Source: Polyangium jinanense
GTDB taxonomy: Bacteria; Myxococcota; Polyangia; Polyangiales; Polyangiaceae
Length of the DNA: 64,000 nt
Direction of reading: 5' to 3'
Assembly: GCF_028435365.1 (NCBI RefSeq)
Contig: NZ_JAGTJJ010000037.1
Coordinates: 1 to 64,000 of the forward strand
Shown: positions 1 to 9,307 of the stretch, in pieces
How positions within the stretch are numbered: position 1 is the stretch's first letter
Layout of the letters: each line of letters opens with the position of its first letter
Made by a program: the position numbers and the translations under genes
Notes under the pieces: model-generated
What the model was told of the DNA's origin: nothing
What the model saw: only the letters and a program-made list of their open reading frames with translations
Databases searched by the model: none

Positions 1-195
1 CTGGACCGAGGGCCGAGAAACCGCGCGATGCGCGGTTTCTCGGACGGGCCCGTGGCAAGACCATTCGGCCTGTTCGATGAACTGCGCATCGCGCAGTTCA
101 TCGACCCCGGGTCCAGCGCTTGCGCTGGTCCGGGTCCAGGGGTGGACAACCCCTGGTCGGGGTCCGGGGTGAAACCCCGGCGCTGCGCTCCCTGC
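1..195 (+). repeat. Paired-palindrome intergenic element, copy A (truncated by window start)
   Basis: This is one of five related elements in the window, and its left arm lies outside it. It holds two perfect palindromes, at 13-43 and 75-103. The second has the family stem CGATGAACTGCGC. The first is diverged on both arms (stem CCGAGAAACCGCGC, loop GAT) yet still fully complementary, so the changes are compensatory. The core between the palindromes is only about 30 bp, against roughly 90-130 bp in the other copies. The right arm (104-185) is GC-rich and carries smaller nested inverted repeats. The element ends at the stop codon of the minus-strand membrane protein gene (196-198). Confidence 0.85.
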
Positions 196-1443
196 TCAGA
201 GCTTCTCGACGAGGATCGTCGTCATGTACGTGCCGGGGGCGGTCCGTACGGTGTGCCAGCCGCGGCCGATCGAGGTGGCGGCGATTTCCCAGGAGAACCA
301 TTCGCCGTAATGCTCGATGGCGCCTTGCGAGATACCCCAGCCGGCTGTGGGGGAGGGCTCGCGTGAGGCTTGATCCTTCCAGGAGGGCACGCGGATTCGG
401 AAGCCGTTGGCCGTGATCACGGGCTCGTCGATCTTGCCGAGCTGAATGAAGGGGCCTTTTTCGTCGCTCGTCGCCTGGAAGAAACCTAGCTCGTCTCCCC
501 GGTAGGCCACGAAATGGGCCGGCTCTCCCGCGCTGCCCGAGGGCCAGGGAATTCCGTTGATCGAGGCGTCTTGATGCTGCGTCCCGTCGGCGGAGCCGCG
601 GAGCTGCGACAGCCGTATGGTGACGATCGACCCGAGGTGCGCGCAGAGCTCGCGCCGCACGGTCGTGGAGACCTCGATTCGTACGGTGGACGCGCCCTGG
701 ATCTCGACCACGCCGAACACCTCGAAATCGGTGTTTTCTGCGGCGAACATGATTCGATCGCCGTCGCTGCCGGCTTGGAACGCTGGGGGCCTTGCTGATC
801 GGAAGTCGAGGACCGTGAGCCCGCAGCCGTCTGCCACGGCGTCGTAATCGAATGAGGGGACGATCTGCGCTCGATGAATCCCGGCGTCCACGACGATCGA
901 CGTCCCGTCGACCCGCGCGCGGAGCCCGCCCTTCTGTAGCGCCGGCTCGCCTTCGGGGAGCGGGCCGGCCTTCGGGGAATGGTTCGAAGGAGATGTCGAG
1001 GCCCTCGGGGCATGCGCAGAGGCCCAGAACCCAGCTCCGATCAGCGCGCCCGCGAGTGCTGGGATCGCAACGGGGACCACGCGCCGATGCATTCGATGAG
1101 CAAGCGCGGCGAGCACGAATGCCCCTGCAAACGGGAGCACGAGGAGACGCGCGTACGAGGTCGTGCCCGTGAACAAACCAAACCCCGCCGCGATGAACCA
1201 GAACCCTGCGAGCACGGCGGTCCCCGCGGCGGCCAGCTTTTCCCGGCGCGTGACGAGTGCAAAGCCGAGGACGAGCGCGAGCACGACGATGAGTGGCCCG
1301 AGGACCTGATGCTCGAAGAAGGCCGCCGATGGAACAGGAAAACCCCGCGGTTGCGAGAGCGCGTACGCGAAACCTCCCGCGGCATGACTGAATGCCGTGA
1401 TCCCCAGGAGCACCCGCGCCGCGACGTCCCCCGTTTTCTCCAT
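196..1443 (-). CDS. Membrane protein with large soluble C-terminal domain, unknown function
   Basis: 415 residues. The ATG at 1443 is chosen because it places the first hydrophobic segment right after MEKTGDVAARV; the frame stays open upstream but that stretch is arginine-rich shadow sequence. About four hydrophobic segments span residues 10-135 (for example VLGPLIVVLALVLGFALV and FAGAFVLAALAHRM). A soluble domain of about 270 residues follows, with alternating beta-like patterns. I do not recognise the soluble domain. The gene is divergent from the lipoprotein gene at 1530, with 86 bp between starts that must hold both promoters. Its stop codon directly touches repeat copy A. Confidence 0.75.
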   Translation of the reverse strand: MEKTGDVAARVLLGITAFSHAAGGFAYALSQPRGFPVPSAAFFEHQVLGPLIVVLALVLGFALVTRREKLAAAGTAVLAGFWFIAAGFGLFTGTTSYARLLVLPFAGAFVLAALAHRMHRRVVPVAIPALAGALIGAGFWASAHAPRASTSPSNHSPKAGPLPEGEPALQKGGLRARVDGTSIVVDAGIHRAQIVPSFDYDAVADGCGLTVLDFRSARPPAFQAGSDGDRIMFAAENTDFEVFGVVEIQGASTVRIEVSTTVRRELCAHLGSIVTIRLSQLRGSADGTQHQDASINGIPWPSGSAGEPAHFVAYRGDELGFFQATSDEKGPFIQLGKIDEPVITANGFRIRVPSWKDQASREPSPTAGWGISQGAIEHYGEWFSWEIAATSIGRGWHTVRTAPGTYMTTILVEKL

Positions 1444-1529
1444 CCCGCCCACGGTATCCCGCGACGCCGGCAGGATCCAGGTGCTCGTGATTGCCTGCAC
1501 CCCGAGCGCTGCGGTACGTTCGTTCCGTG

Positions 1530-3857
1530 ATGCGTCGCCGCGCGTTTCGCCTCGTCTTCCTGGCCCTCGCCGCCTGCGGCCCCGCGAGCGTGCCTCCGCC
1601 GCGACCCACGGAGACACCACAAAACGCGCCCGAAAACACAGCGCCCCCGCCGTGGCCCTTCGCGGATACCATCCTGCCCGCGCCGCCGGCCCAGGGAACG
1701 CCGACCGAGCCCGGCCCGCGCCCCGGTTTGCCCGAGGGGCTCGTGCGCGCCGTGGAGACGCTCTTCCGGAGCGGGCTCGCCGATCCGCGTGGACTGCCGT
1801 ATCACGAGGCCGCCATCACGCTCACGACGCAGCCGGAAGGCCCGGGTGAGACCGTCGCAACGAAGGCGTTCGTGCTCCCGGGGCCCGAAAGCGGGCCGCG
1901 GTTCGGGATCCTGTGGAATGGACTCGTGGTTCCGCTCGTCGCCGTCGGCCCGCCGGCGGACCTGCGTGCCGATATCGAATCGCTCCGGGCCAGCGACAAG
2001 CGCATCTGCGACCAGCAATTGGCCCATTTCCCCGGAATGCCTTGCATCCGGACGCGGGGGCCCCGGCCGGAGCTCCAGTCCCACAAGCTCGAACAGATCC
2101 TGCCGATGCAGGTCGCGATGCTCGTGCAGCTCGGCGAGGACACCCTCGCGCGAACGCTCTGGGAGATCTGGATCGCGGGCGGGGATCTCGAGACCACCCC
2201 CGAGATCTCCGGACGCGAGCGGGACATTTTCGCGTGCCTCGCCGAGCATTTTTTGCATGTGCTGCGCGACCGCGGGCTCTGGGCCCACGTGCGCGGCGAC
2301 GACGCGCTCGCGCTCGCGAGCCTGCGTGGCCTCGCCCGGCTTTCGCCCGCGCTCTCCGCGCGCGCGGCCGCGCTCGGGGCCGGCGAGCAAACCGTAAACC
2401 TCCTCGCCGAGCCGCCGGGGCCTTTGCTCGCGGACCAGGAAAAACGTGCCGCGCGGCCGGCACCGAAAGATTTGCCTTCTCCCTTGCCCGCGGATCCGAC
2501 GGCGCGCGTGGCAGCGCTCGTCGCGGCGCTCGGTGAGGTGCGCGAGCCCGCGTTCGGGCGGTATGGCGCGCAGACGCAAGTCCTCGCAGACCCGATCTTG
2601 CAGGCGCTCCTCGCGGAAGGCGAAGCGGCGGTCCTGCCGCTCGCGGAGGCGCTCGCGAACGACGAACGATACACGCGATCGATATGGTACGAGGCGCACG
2701 GCATCGTGCTGCTCACGGTCCGCGACGTCGCCGAGCTCGCCCTCGACACGCTCGCCGCGGATCTCCCGCTCGCGCCCGCGCCGCCCGACGAGACGAAGGA
2801 GCAGAAGGCCGAACGATTCCGGAAGGCCGCGGAAACGTTCAAATCGGTCCCCGTGGACGAGCGCTGGTTCCGCGCTCTCGCGGACGAAACCGCGGGACCT
2901 CTGCGGTGGGTGCAGGCGGCCACGCGTATCGTCGGACCCACGGACGCGCCCCGCCGGAGCCCCGACGCCTCGGATTTCCTCGCGCTTTTCCTGCGCGTCG
3001 ACGGGCCGCTCAAACCTCGCTTCGCGGGCCTTTCGTCTCGGAAAAATCCATCGGTCACCGAGCTCCTCGCGCGGCGCATGAAGCAACTCGCCGACATGAA
3101 GGGGCACGGATACCTGCGGGCCTCGTGCGAGATGGGCCTCCTCCTCGCGCTCTGGGATCCCAAGGGCGCCACGCGCGCGCTCCGCGAGGGGACGGAACCC
3201 TTGCGCAAGAGCTTTCAAGAAATCAAGGACCCCGAAGGCGCGGACGAGCTGCGCCAGTGCCTCGCCGTGTTTTACGTGGCGCGATCGGCCTCGGGGGACG
3301 AAAAGGCATTCGACGAATACGCGTCCTTCATCCGCGAGATCGATCCCGCGACCGTGCCCCCGAGATCAGGCACGCTCCTCGCGCCCCTGGCCCTCCGGCC
3401 CACGCGCCCTTCCATCGTCGCCGCAGGCCGCGCGATGTTCGCGACCAAAACCTCGCCATGGGTAAGTCGCTTCCGGCATGGCGAGCGTGACGATTTGCTC
3501 GATCCCTCCTTGCTGCGAATCCCCGGCATGCGCGAGCTCGTCCTCCCGGCGCTGGAGGACAGGGCCGCGGTCGGCACCATCGAGATCGACGAATTTGGAG
3601 AAGCCGAATGGGGCCTCGACGGCGCTCGGGAATTCGATCGCGAGCACGAGCAGGTCGATCCGCGGGATCCCGGCGCCGCGCCCTCGAACACGAAGATGCC
3701 GCTCCGCGTGTGTGATCGCGTCGCAAGCGTCCTCGCGCGGCGCATCGGATCGGCCGCGCCGTTCCGGATGTACTGGATCGAGCCGCGGCGCGACGACGCC
3801 ATCGCCGCGATCCGGACCTTCGTCGTGACGAAGTCCGAGTCGCCCCGCGCCCCCTGA
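1530..3857 (+). CDS. Large lipoprotein, unknown function
   Basis: 775 residues. The start ATG at 1530 gives a short lipoprotein signal, MRRRAFRLVFLALAAC, with lipobox L-A-A-C, followed by a Pro/Thr-rich linker (PPPRPTETPQ). The rest is soluble and mostly predicted helical, with many Ala/Leu/Glu-rich stretches around residues 270-560 that could be HEAT- or TPR-like, but no family signature is clear. The protein should be anchored in the cell envelope. Such long orphan lipoproteins are common in Polyangiales. Function unknown. Confidence 0.8.
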   Translation: MRRRAFRLVFLALAACGPASVPPPRPTETPQNAPENTAPPPWPFADTILPAPPAQGTPTEPGPRPGLPEGLVRAVETLFRSGLADPRGLPYHEAAITLTTQPEGPGETVATKAFVLPGPESGPRFGILWNGLVVPLVAVGPPADLRADIESLRASDKRICDQQLAHFPGMPCIRTRGPRPELQSHKLEQILPMQVAMLVQLGEDTLARTLWEIWIAGGDLETTPEISGRERDIFACLAEHFLHVLRDRGLWAHVRGDDALALASLRGLARLSPALSARAAALGAGEQTVNLLAEPPGPLLADQEKRAARPAPKDLPSPLPADPTARVAALVAALGEVREPAFGRYGAQTQVLADPILQALLAEGEAAVLPLAEALANDERYTRSIWYEAHGIVLLTVRDVAELALDTLAADLPLAPAPPDETKEQKAERFRKAAETFKSVPVDERWFRALADETAGPLRWVQAATRIVGPTDAPRRSPDASDFLALFLRVDGPLKPRFAGLSSRKNPSVTELLARRMKQLADMKGHGYLRASCEMGLLLALWDPKGATRALREGTEPLRKSFQEIKDPEGADELRQCLAVFYVARSASGDEKAFDEYASFIREIDPATVPPRSGTLLAPLALRPTRPSIVAAGRAMFATKTSPWVSRFRHGERDDLLDPSLLRIPGMRELVLPALEDRAAVGTIEIDEFGEAEWGLDGAREFDREHEQVDPRDPGAAPSNTKMPLRVCDRVASVLARRIGSAAPFRMYWIEPRRDDAIAAIRTFVVTKSESPRAP

Positions 3858-3864
3858 ACGGCAT

Positions 3865-3921
3865 TTCCGTCGGAATCGACAAAACACGTAGAAAACGCAA
3901 TTGATCTCGTCCCCGACGGAA
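3865..3921 (+). terminator. Weak candidate terminator or pause hairpin
   Basis: Complementary 9-nt arms TTCCGTCGG (3865-3873) and CCGACGGAA (3913-3921) lie between the lipoprotein stop and tyrA, followed by CGATTTTCT. The loop of about 39 nt is long, so this is only a weak terminator candidate. Confidence 0.25.
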
Positions 3922-4004
3922 CGATTTTCTCCCGTATCGCCTCCTCGCCCACGCGGCCGTTCATCCGCTATGCTACGTGTGGGTATCGGCCCCATACACG
4001 TGTC

Positions 4005-5072
4005 ATGACGAACGTCGCACTGCTCGGATACGGCCGCTTCGGCGCGGCGATGGCCTCGCTCCTCCGGGACGCGAACGTCGACGTGCGAGCTCTCGACGAT
4101 CGCTCCCATGTGCCGGAGGACATGCGCGCCACGTCGCTCCCGGATCTCGTCCGCGGCCGTGATTTCGTGGTCGTCGCCGTCCCCGTCACCGCCATGCGCC
4201 GCGCGTTCGGGGCGATGCGGCCGCTGCTGTCGCCCTCGCAGATCGTCGTGGACGTGGGCAGCGTCAAGCTCGGCCCCTCGGCCGCCATGAACGAATGCTT
4301 CGGCGCCGAGATCCCCTGGGTCGCCACGCATCCCTTGTTCGGACCGATCAGCCTCTCGCGAGGCGAGCGACCGCTCGTCGCGGTCGTCTGTCCCAATGCG
4401 ACCCACCCGGCCGCCGTCGACCGCGTGGTAAAACTCTACGAGCGAATCGGCTGCACGGTCGTCCTGGAGGACGAGGCCACGCACGATCGCAACATGGCCT
4501 GGACACATGCCCTCGCATTCTTCGTGGCCAAGGGTATGCTCGACGCGGCCGTGCCCCTCGACATTCCGTACGCGCCGCCCTCGTTCCAGGCGCTCGCGCG
4601 GACCGTGGAGGCCGCGCGCTCGGACGCGGGGCACCTCTATGCCGCGCTCCATCGCGAAAATCCCTATGCCGCCGAGGCCCGCCGGAAGCTCGTCGATGCG
4701 CTCCTCGCCGCCGATCAAAACCTCTCCGGATCGGACGGGATGGCTCCGCCGCCATCCTCCGCGCTCGTCCTGCCCTCCAAGGCGGGCACGCAAGCCTTGC
4801 GAGAGACGCGGGATCTCATCGACGACCTCGATCGGGACCTCATGGAGCTCCTCGGGCGGCGGGCCCAGCTCGCGCGACGCGCGGCGCGGGAGAAAGCGAA
4901 GCTCGGCCGTCCCGTGCGGGATCCCGAGCGCGAGGCGGAGCTCCTCGATGCGCGCAGGCGCTGGGCGGCCGAGCGGGAGCTCGATCCGGCCTCGGTGCAC
5001 GAGATCTTCGACGCCATTCTCCGATTCTCCAGGCGCTTGCAGCACGAGGAGCCCACCGAGGAAGCGGACTGA
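4005..5072 (+). CDS. tyrA: Prephenate dehydrogenase fused to C-terminal chorismate mutase
   Basis: 355 residues. The N-terminal Rossmann domain has the NAD(P) loop GYGRFG at 8-13. THPLFGP, around residue 112, is the hallmark of the prephenate dehydrogenase family. After a linker (SDGMAPPPSSALVLPS) a helical AroQ-type chorismate mutase domain occupies about 265-345, with LIDDLDRDLMELLGRRAQLA and REKAKLGRPVRDPERE carrying the usual Arg/Lys/Asp/Glu pattern. The protein should therefore make prephenate from chorismate and oxidise it to 4-hydroxyphenylpyruvate for tyrosine. The domain order is the reverse of E. coli TyrA, where the mutase comes first. It heads a run with DAHP synthase (66 bp downstream) and prephenate dehydratase. 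The mutase fold is called from pattern alone. Confidence 0.93.
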   Translation: MTNVALLGYGRFGAAMASLLRDANVDVRALDDRSHVPEDMRATSLPDLVRGRDFVVVAVPVTAMRRAFGAMRPLLSPSQIVVDVGSVKLGPSAAMNECFGAEIPWVATHPLFGPISLSRGERPLVAVVCPNATHPAAVDRVVKLYERIGCTVVLEDEATHDRNMAWTHALAFFVAKGMLDAAVPLDIPYAPPSFQALARTVEAARSDAGHLYAALHRENPYAAEARRKLVDALLAADQNLSGSDGMAPPPSSALVLPSKAGTQALRETRDLIDDLDRDLMELLGRRAQLARRAAREKAKLGRPVRDPEREAELLDARRRWAAERELDPASVHEIFDAILRFSRRLQHEEPTEEAD

Positions 5073-5138
5073 TCTTTTTGTAGCCCTGTCGCGGCCGTCG
5101 CGGCATCCAACAGGACACGGACTGTAGGGGGAACTTAC

Positions 5139-6281
5139 ATGATTGTCACACTCGAGCCCGACGCGCCCGAATCGCGCGCCGAGGCGGTCATTCGCCTCGC
5201 GGCACGGTATCCGGGGGTCTCGGTCCAGAAATTCGTCTTCCGCGGCGAATCCATTTCCATCACGGAGGTGCACCTCATCGGCTCGACGCGCGCCGTGCCG
5301 ACGGAGCCCTTCGAAAGTTTGCCCGGCGTGCGCAAGGTCGTCCGCGTCTCCCGGAAATACCGGCTCATCGGCCGGCACCATCCGGACGCCGAGACGCACG
5401 GGTTCGAGTACAACGGCGTCCATTTCGACGAGAAACGCGTCCACGTCTTCGCCGGCCTCTGCGCCGTCGACACGCGCGAGCACGTCGGGCAGATGATGGC
5501 CGCGCTCGAACAAGCGGGCATCCGGACGACGCGCATGGGCGCGTACAAGCCGCGCACGAGCCCCTACGATTTCCAGGGCCTCGGCAAAGCCTGTTTGCCC
5601 TGGGTCTTCGAGCTCGCGGGCAAGCACGGCATCAAGGTGATCGCCATGGAGGTCACCGACGCGCGGCACATCGACGAGATCAACACGGCGCTCGCCGCGG
5701 CGGGGGATCCGACCGGCGTCATGCTCCAGATCGGCACGCGCAACACCCAGAACTTCGAGCTCTTGAAGCAAGTGGGCCAGCAGAAGCGCTTTCCGGTGCT
5801 CTTCAAGCGCGGCATGGGCATCTCGCTCGAAGAATCCTTGAATGCCTGCGAATACGTGGCGAGCGAGGGCAACCCGAACATCGTGTTTTGCCTGCGCGGC
5901 GTGAAGACGCACCTCGGCGATCCGCACAGGAACCTGGTCGACTTCTCGCACGTGCCCGTCGTCCGCCGGCAGACGCGCCTGCCCGTGTGCATCGATCCCT
6001 CGCACGCGGTCGGCCGCATGGACAACGCGCCCGACGGCCTGCCCGACATCTTCCACGTGGTGGGGCAGGGGATCATCGCGGGCGCGTCCATGGTGCTCAT
6101 CGATTTCCACCCGCGGCCCGACGAAGCGCTCTGCGACGGCCCGCAGGCCCTCGAGCTTTCGGCCTTGCCGCGTTTCGCGCGGTACGTGGAGAGCGTGCGG
6201 CTCGCATACGCAGGAATCGTCCGCGAGTTCGGGGCGGCCACGGCGCCGCCGCCCGCATCGTCGTCGGAGCCGAGCGCCGCT
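5139..6281 (+). CDS. aroF: 3-deoxy-7-phosphoheptulonate (DAHP) synthase, type I-beta
   Basis: 380-381 residues; the TGA stop spans 6282-6284. The enzyme condenses phosphoenolpyruvate and erythrose 4-phosphate, the first step of the shikimate pathway. Residues 1-80 form the ferredoxin-like (ACT-related) extension seen in Thermotoga-type enzymes (VTLEPDAPESRAEAVIRLAA), usually the site of Phe/Tyr feedback. The barrel follows with FAGLCAVDTREH, the signature GAYKPRTSPYDFQGLG, IGTRNTQNFELLKQVG, LFKRGMGISLEE and CIDPSHAVGRMDN. The start at 5139 is preceded by a strong RBS (AGGGGGA). The last codons overlap the likely TTG/GTG start region of pheA, suggesting coupled translation. Confidence 0.95.
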
Positions 6282-6301
6282 TGATCGAGGCCCGAGGCGC
6301 C

Positions 6302-7126
6302 GTGGAGGGGATCTCGGTCGCTTGCCTCGGTCCCTCGGGCACGTTCAGCGAGGAGGCGGCCTCGCGTCATTTCGGGCAGGACGCCCAGCCCTTTTTCTGC
6401 ACCTCGATTGACGACGTCTTCGACGTGGTGGAGGCGCGCGCGGCCCCATTCGGCGTCGTGCCCGTGGAAAACTCCCTCGAAGGCGCGATCGGACATACCC
6501 TCGACCGCCTCGTCGCCTCGCCGCTCCGCATCTCCGGCGAAGTCGCGCTCCCCATCCGGCAACACCTTCTCCGGCGCGACGGGCATCTCCACGGGCTCAC
6601 GCGTGTCTACGGGCACGCGCAATCCCTCGCGCAATGTCAGCGATTCTTGAAAAAGACGCTCCCGCTGGCCGAGCGCGTCGCGGTCTCCAGCAACGCCGAG
6701 GCGGCGCGCCTCGCCGCGCTCGAGCCCGGCTGCGCCGCCCTCGCGGGCAAGCGCGCGGCCGCGATCCACGCGCTCGCCATCCTCGCCGAGGGGGTCGAGG
6801 ACGATCCCACGAACACCACGCGCTTCCTGGTGATCGGCGAAACCAGCGCCGCCCCCTCGGGCCACGACAAGACCTCGCTCGTCATGTCAGCGCCGAACCG
6901 CCCGGGCTCGATGGTCGCGCTCCTCCGCCCTTTCTCGCGGCACGGAGTCAGCATGACCAAGCTCGAATCACGCCCCTCGCGGCGAGGTCTCTGGGATTAC
7001 CTCTTTTTCGTCGACATCGAGGGCCACGCAGAAGACACCGCCGTCCACCGCGCCCTCGTCGACCTCGAAGCACGCGCGGGCTACCTCAAGGTCCTCGGCT
7101 CGTACCCGATGGCGCGTCCCTGCTGA
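6302..7126 (+). CDS. pheA: Prephenate dehydratase with C-terminal ACT domain
   Basis: 274 residues from the GTG at 6302; a TTG at 6281 overlapping the aroF stop is the alternative start. The enzyme converts prephenate to phenylpyruvate. Conserved motifs are LGPSGTFSEEAA near residue 8, PVENSLEGAIGHTLD, and TTRFLVIG, the Thr-Arg-Phe motif of the active site. An ACT domain covers about residues 195-270, with SMVALLRPFSRHGVSMTKLE and ESRP, the usual phenylalanine-binding motif, so feedback inhibition by Phe is likely. No chorismate mutase domain is attached; that activity sits on the tyrA product two genes upstream. The TGA stop lies within the first bases of repeat copy B. Confidence 0.93.
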   Translation: MEGISVACLGPSGTFSEEAASRHFGQDAQPFFCTSIDDVFDVVEARAAPFGVVPVENSLEGAIGHTLDRLVASPLRISGEVALPIRQHLLRRDGHLHGLTRVYGHAQSLAQCQRFLKKTLPLAERVAVSSNAEAARLAALEPGCAALAGKRAAAIHALAILAEGVEDDPTNTTRFLVIGETSAAPSGHDKTSLVMSAPNRPGSMVALLRPFSRHGVSMTKLESRPSRRGLWDYLFFVDIEGHAEDTAVHRALVDLEARAGYLKVLGSYPMARPC

Positions 7127-7465
7127 GCATTGGTCTCATCTGGGAGGCGCTTCGCCGGGGCTCTGCCCCGGACCCCGCGGGGGCTGTCCGCCCCTCGACC
7201 CGGACCAGGCACGGCCTGGACCGAGGGTGGAAGAACTGCGCGATGCGCAGTTCTTCCAACGGGCCCGTGAGAGAGCCTTGCCCGTCGAAAGGGCAGCGCG
7301 GCTTTCTTGATGGGCAGGGCTGCTTGCGGTCTTGCCTCGGGCTTGTTCGATGAACTGCGCATCGCGCAGTTCATCGACGAACGGTCCAGCGCTTGCGCTG
7401 GTCCGGGCCCAGGGGCGGATAGCCCCGGTGGGGCCTGGGGCAACGCCCCAGCGCGTCCCTGATCG
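7124..7465 (+). repeat. Paired-palindrome intergenic element, copy B
   Basis: A full copy filling almost the whole pheA-to-nuclease gap. It starts with the same ~27 bp as copy E (TGAGCATTGGTCTCATCTGG and onward), whose first three bases are the pheA stop codon. A GC-rich left arm with nested hairpins is followed by palindrome 1 at 7229-7257 (stem GGAAGAACTGCGC), a core of about 90 bp, palindrome 2 at 7348-7376 (stem CGATGAACTGCGC) and a right arm that is roughly the inverse of the left arm. The 36 bp after it precede the nuclease start and show nothing else. Confidence 0.9.
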
Positions 7466-7501
7466 GAACTTCCTCGCCCCCTCGAAGGCTCCTCGCGTAC
7501 C

Positions 7502-8986
7502 ATGGAAACCATGGAATACGCGCACGGTCGGCCGAGGTCTGGATCCAGCACGAGCGCTTCTGCATCGCTCGTCGTTTTCGCTTCATCGCTCGTGATCATC
7601 GCGGCGCCCGCGTGCGTCGCGCCCGAGGTGGACGAACCGTCCGTCGAGACGGCGACGTTCGCATACACGGTCCCGGCGAAGGGGACGGCGACGACGCTCG
7701 ACGTCGCCGCCTGGAACCTGGAGTGGTTCGGCGACACGAGCCGCGGGCCCACGAACGACACGCTCCAGCGGCAGAACGCGTACGACGTGATCACCGGCGC
7801 GGACATGGATCTCTGGGGCGTCGAGGAGATCGTGAGCGTGTCGCAGTGGAACACGCTCAAATCGCAGCTCACGGGCTACGCCGGGTTCCTCTCGAACGAC
7901 CCGATCGTGACGAGCGGGTCCTCGTACTACACCACGTCCGAACAAAAACTCGGTTTCCTCTACAAGACCTCGATCGCCACAGTGCAAAGCGCGCGCGTGA
8001 TCCTGACGGCCTACGACTACGAGTTCGCCGGCCGGCCTCCGCTCGAGGTGAAGCTCTCGGTCACGCTGAACGGGACGACCGACAACGTGGTCGTCATCGT
8101 GCTCCACATGAAGGCGCTCTCCGATTCCGCGAGCTACCAGCGTCGGCTCGACGCATCCGCCGCGCTAAAATCCTACCTCGACACGAACTACCCGACGCAA
8201 AAGGTGTTCGTCGTCGGCGATTTCAACGACGACCTCGACAAGTCGATCTCGGGCAGCGCCACGCCCTACGCGAATTACCTCGCCGACAGCGCGGACTACC
8301 ATTTCGCAACGAAGGTCCTCACGGACGCGAACATCTCGTCGACATCGAGCGGCGGCGCGACCCTGGATCACCACCTCGTCACGAACGAGCTCGCCCTGTC
8401 CCTCGTGCCCGGCTCCGTCGAGGCCTACCGTGTCTCCGAATTCATCCCAAGCTACGCCTCCACGACGAGCGATCACTTCCCCATCCTGAGCCGCTACACC
8501 TGGGCCGCCGCCAAGCCCGCCCAGATCGTGATCAACGAGATCTGCGCAAACGAGCCCGGGAGCAGCGTGACAGGCGAGTTCATAGAAGTCGTCAACATCG
8601 GCGGCGCCCCCGCGACGCTCGACGGCTGGACGCTCTCGGACGCCTCGTCGGTACGGCACACGTTCGCCGCAGGCACGACACTCGCCGCGGGCAAGAGCAT
8701 CGTCGTCTTCGGCACAGCCGCCGGCATTCCCGCAGGCACACCAAACGCAATCGCGAGCAGCACGAGCAACCTGGGTCTCGCCAACGGCGGCGACGCCGTC
8801 TACCTGCGCGACGCCGCAGGCACGACAAAGGACTCCTTCAGCTACCCCGCCTCCCTCGCCGCAGTCGACGGCGTCAGCATGAACCGCAGTCCCGACGCCG
8901 CCGAGAGCGCAACGTTCGTTCTACACACTGCCCTCGTCGCAGCCGCAAGCTCGCCTGGCACACGGGCGAATGGGGCGGATTTCTGA
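7502..8986 (+). CDS. Secreted endonuclease/exonuclease/phosphatase-family protein with lamin-tail domain
   Basis: 494 residues; ATGs at 7502 and 7511 are both possible. The N-terminus has a hydrophobic segment (ASLVVFASSLVIIAAPAC) that reads as a lipoprotein or secretion signal. The EEP domain (about 65-345) shows AAWNLEWFGD, LWGVEEI, VVVIVLHMKA, VVGDFNDDLD and TSDHFPI, matching the Asn, Glu, His, Asp-x-Asn and Ser-Asp-His catalytic set. A C-terminal lamin-tail-like beta domain (about 350-494) contains INEICANEPGSSVTGEFIEV and LDGWTLSD. The combination is typical of extracellular DNases. A predatory or DNA-scavenging role is inference. The stop codon at 8984 directly abuts repeat copy C. Confidence 0.88.
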   Translation: METMEYAHGRPRSGSSTSASASLVVFASSLVIIAAPACVAPEVDEPSVETATFAYTVPAKGTATTLDVAAWNLEWFGDTSRGPTNDTLQRQNAYDVITGADMDLWGVEEIVSVSQWNTLKSQLTGYAGFLSNDPIVTSGSSYYTTSEQKLGFLYKTSIATVQSARVILTAYDYEFAGRPPLEVKLSVTLNGTTDNVVVIVLHMKALSDSASYQRRLDASAALKSYLDTNYPTQKVFVVGDFNDDLDKSISGSATPYANYLADSADYHFATKVLTDANISSTSSGGATLDHHLVTNELALSLVPGSVEAYRVSEFIPSYASTTSDHFPILSRYTWAAAKPAQIVINEICANEPGSSVTGEFIEVVNIGGAPATLDGWTLSDASSVRHTFAAGTTLAAGKSIVVFGTAAGIPAGTPNAIASSTSNLGLANGGDAVYLRDAAGTTKDSFSYPASLAAVDGVSMNRSPDAAESATFVLHTALVAAASSPGTRANGADF

Positions 8987-9307
8987 GGGGAGGCGTCGCG
9001 CCGGGGCGCTGCCCCGGACCCCGCGGGGGCTATCCGCCCCTCGACCCGGACCAGGCACGGCCTGGACCGAAGGTGGAAGAACTGCGCTCCGCGCAGTTCT
9101 TCCAACGGGCCCGTTGGAAGGCGTTGCCGGTCGAAATGGCAGCGCGGCGGTCTCGGCTGGCAGGGTCGTCGTTGGTCTTGACCTGGCCTGTTCGATGAAC
9201 TGCGCGTTGCGCAGTTCATCGACCCTGGGTCCAGCGCTTGCGCTGGTCCGGGTGCAGGGGCGGATAGCCCCTGCTGGGGCCTGGGGCAAAGCCCCAGCGA
9301 AGCGGCT
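8987..9307 (+). repeat. Paired-palindrome intergenic element, copy C
   Basis: A full copy between two convergent genes, touching the stop codons of both: the nuclease TGA at 8984-8986 and the sigma-factor stop at 9308-9310. Palindrome 1 is at 9075-9103 (GGAAGAACTGCGC with loop TCC) and palindrome 2 at 9193-9221. Its core of about 90 bp is clearly alignable with copies B, D and E (shared strings include GGCAGGGTCGTCGTTGGTCT with copy E, read on the opposite strand). Outer arms carry nested hairpins ending in GGGGCAAAGCCCC-type inverted repeats. The location suits a bidirectional terminator. Confidence 0.9.

Noticed and set aside
1041..6110. Very long minus-strand frames opposite the 1530 lipoprotein and the aromatic amino acid genes
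   Set aside because: The plus strand carries clear signal peptide and enzyme motifs there; the opposite frames have shadow composition and no RBS-supported start.
7136..7525. Frames through the repeat elements encoding similar peptides (DELRIAQFI, NCAMRSSS)
   Set aside because: The similarity between copies follows the DNA palindromes, occurs in several frames and both strands, and no copy has a consistent start or RBS. Treated as DNA elements, not genes.
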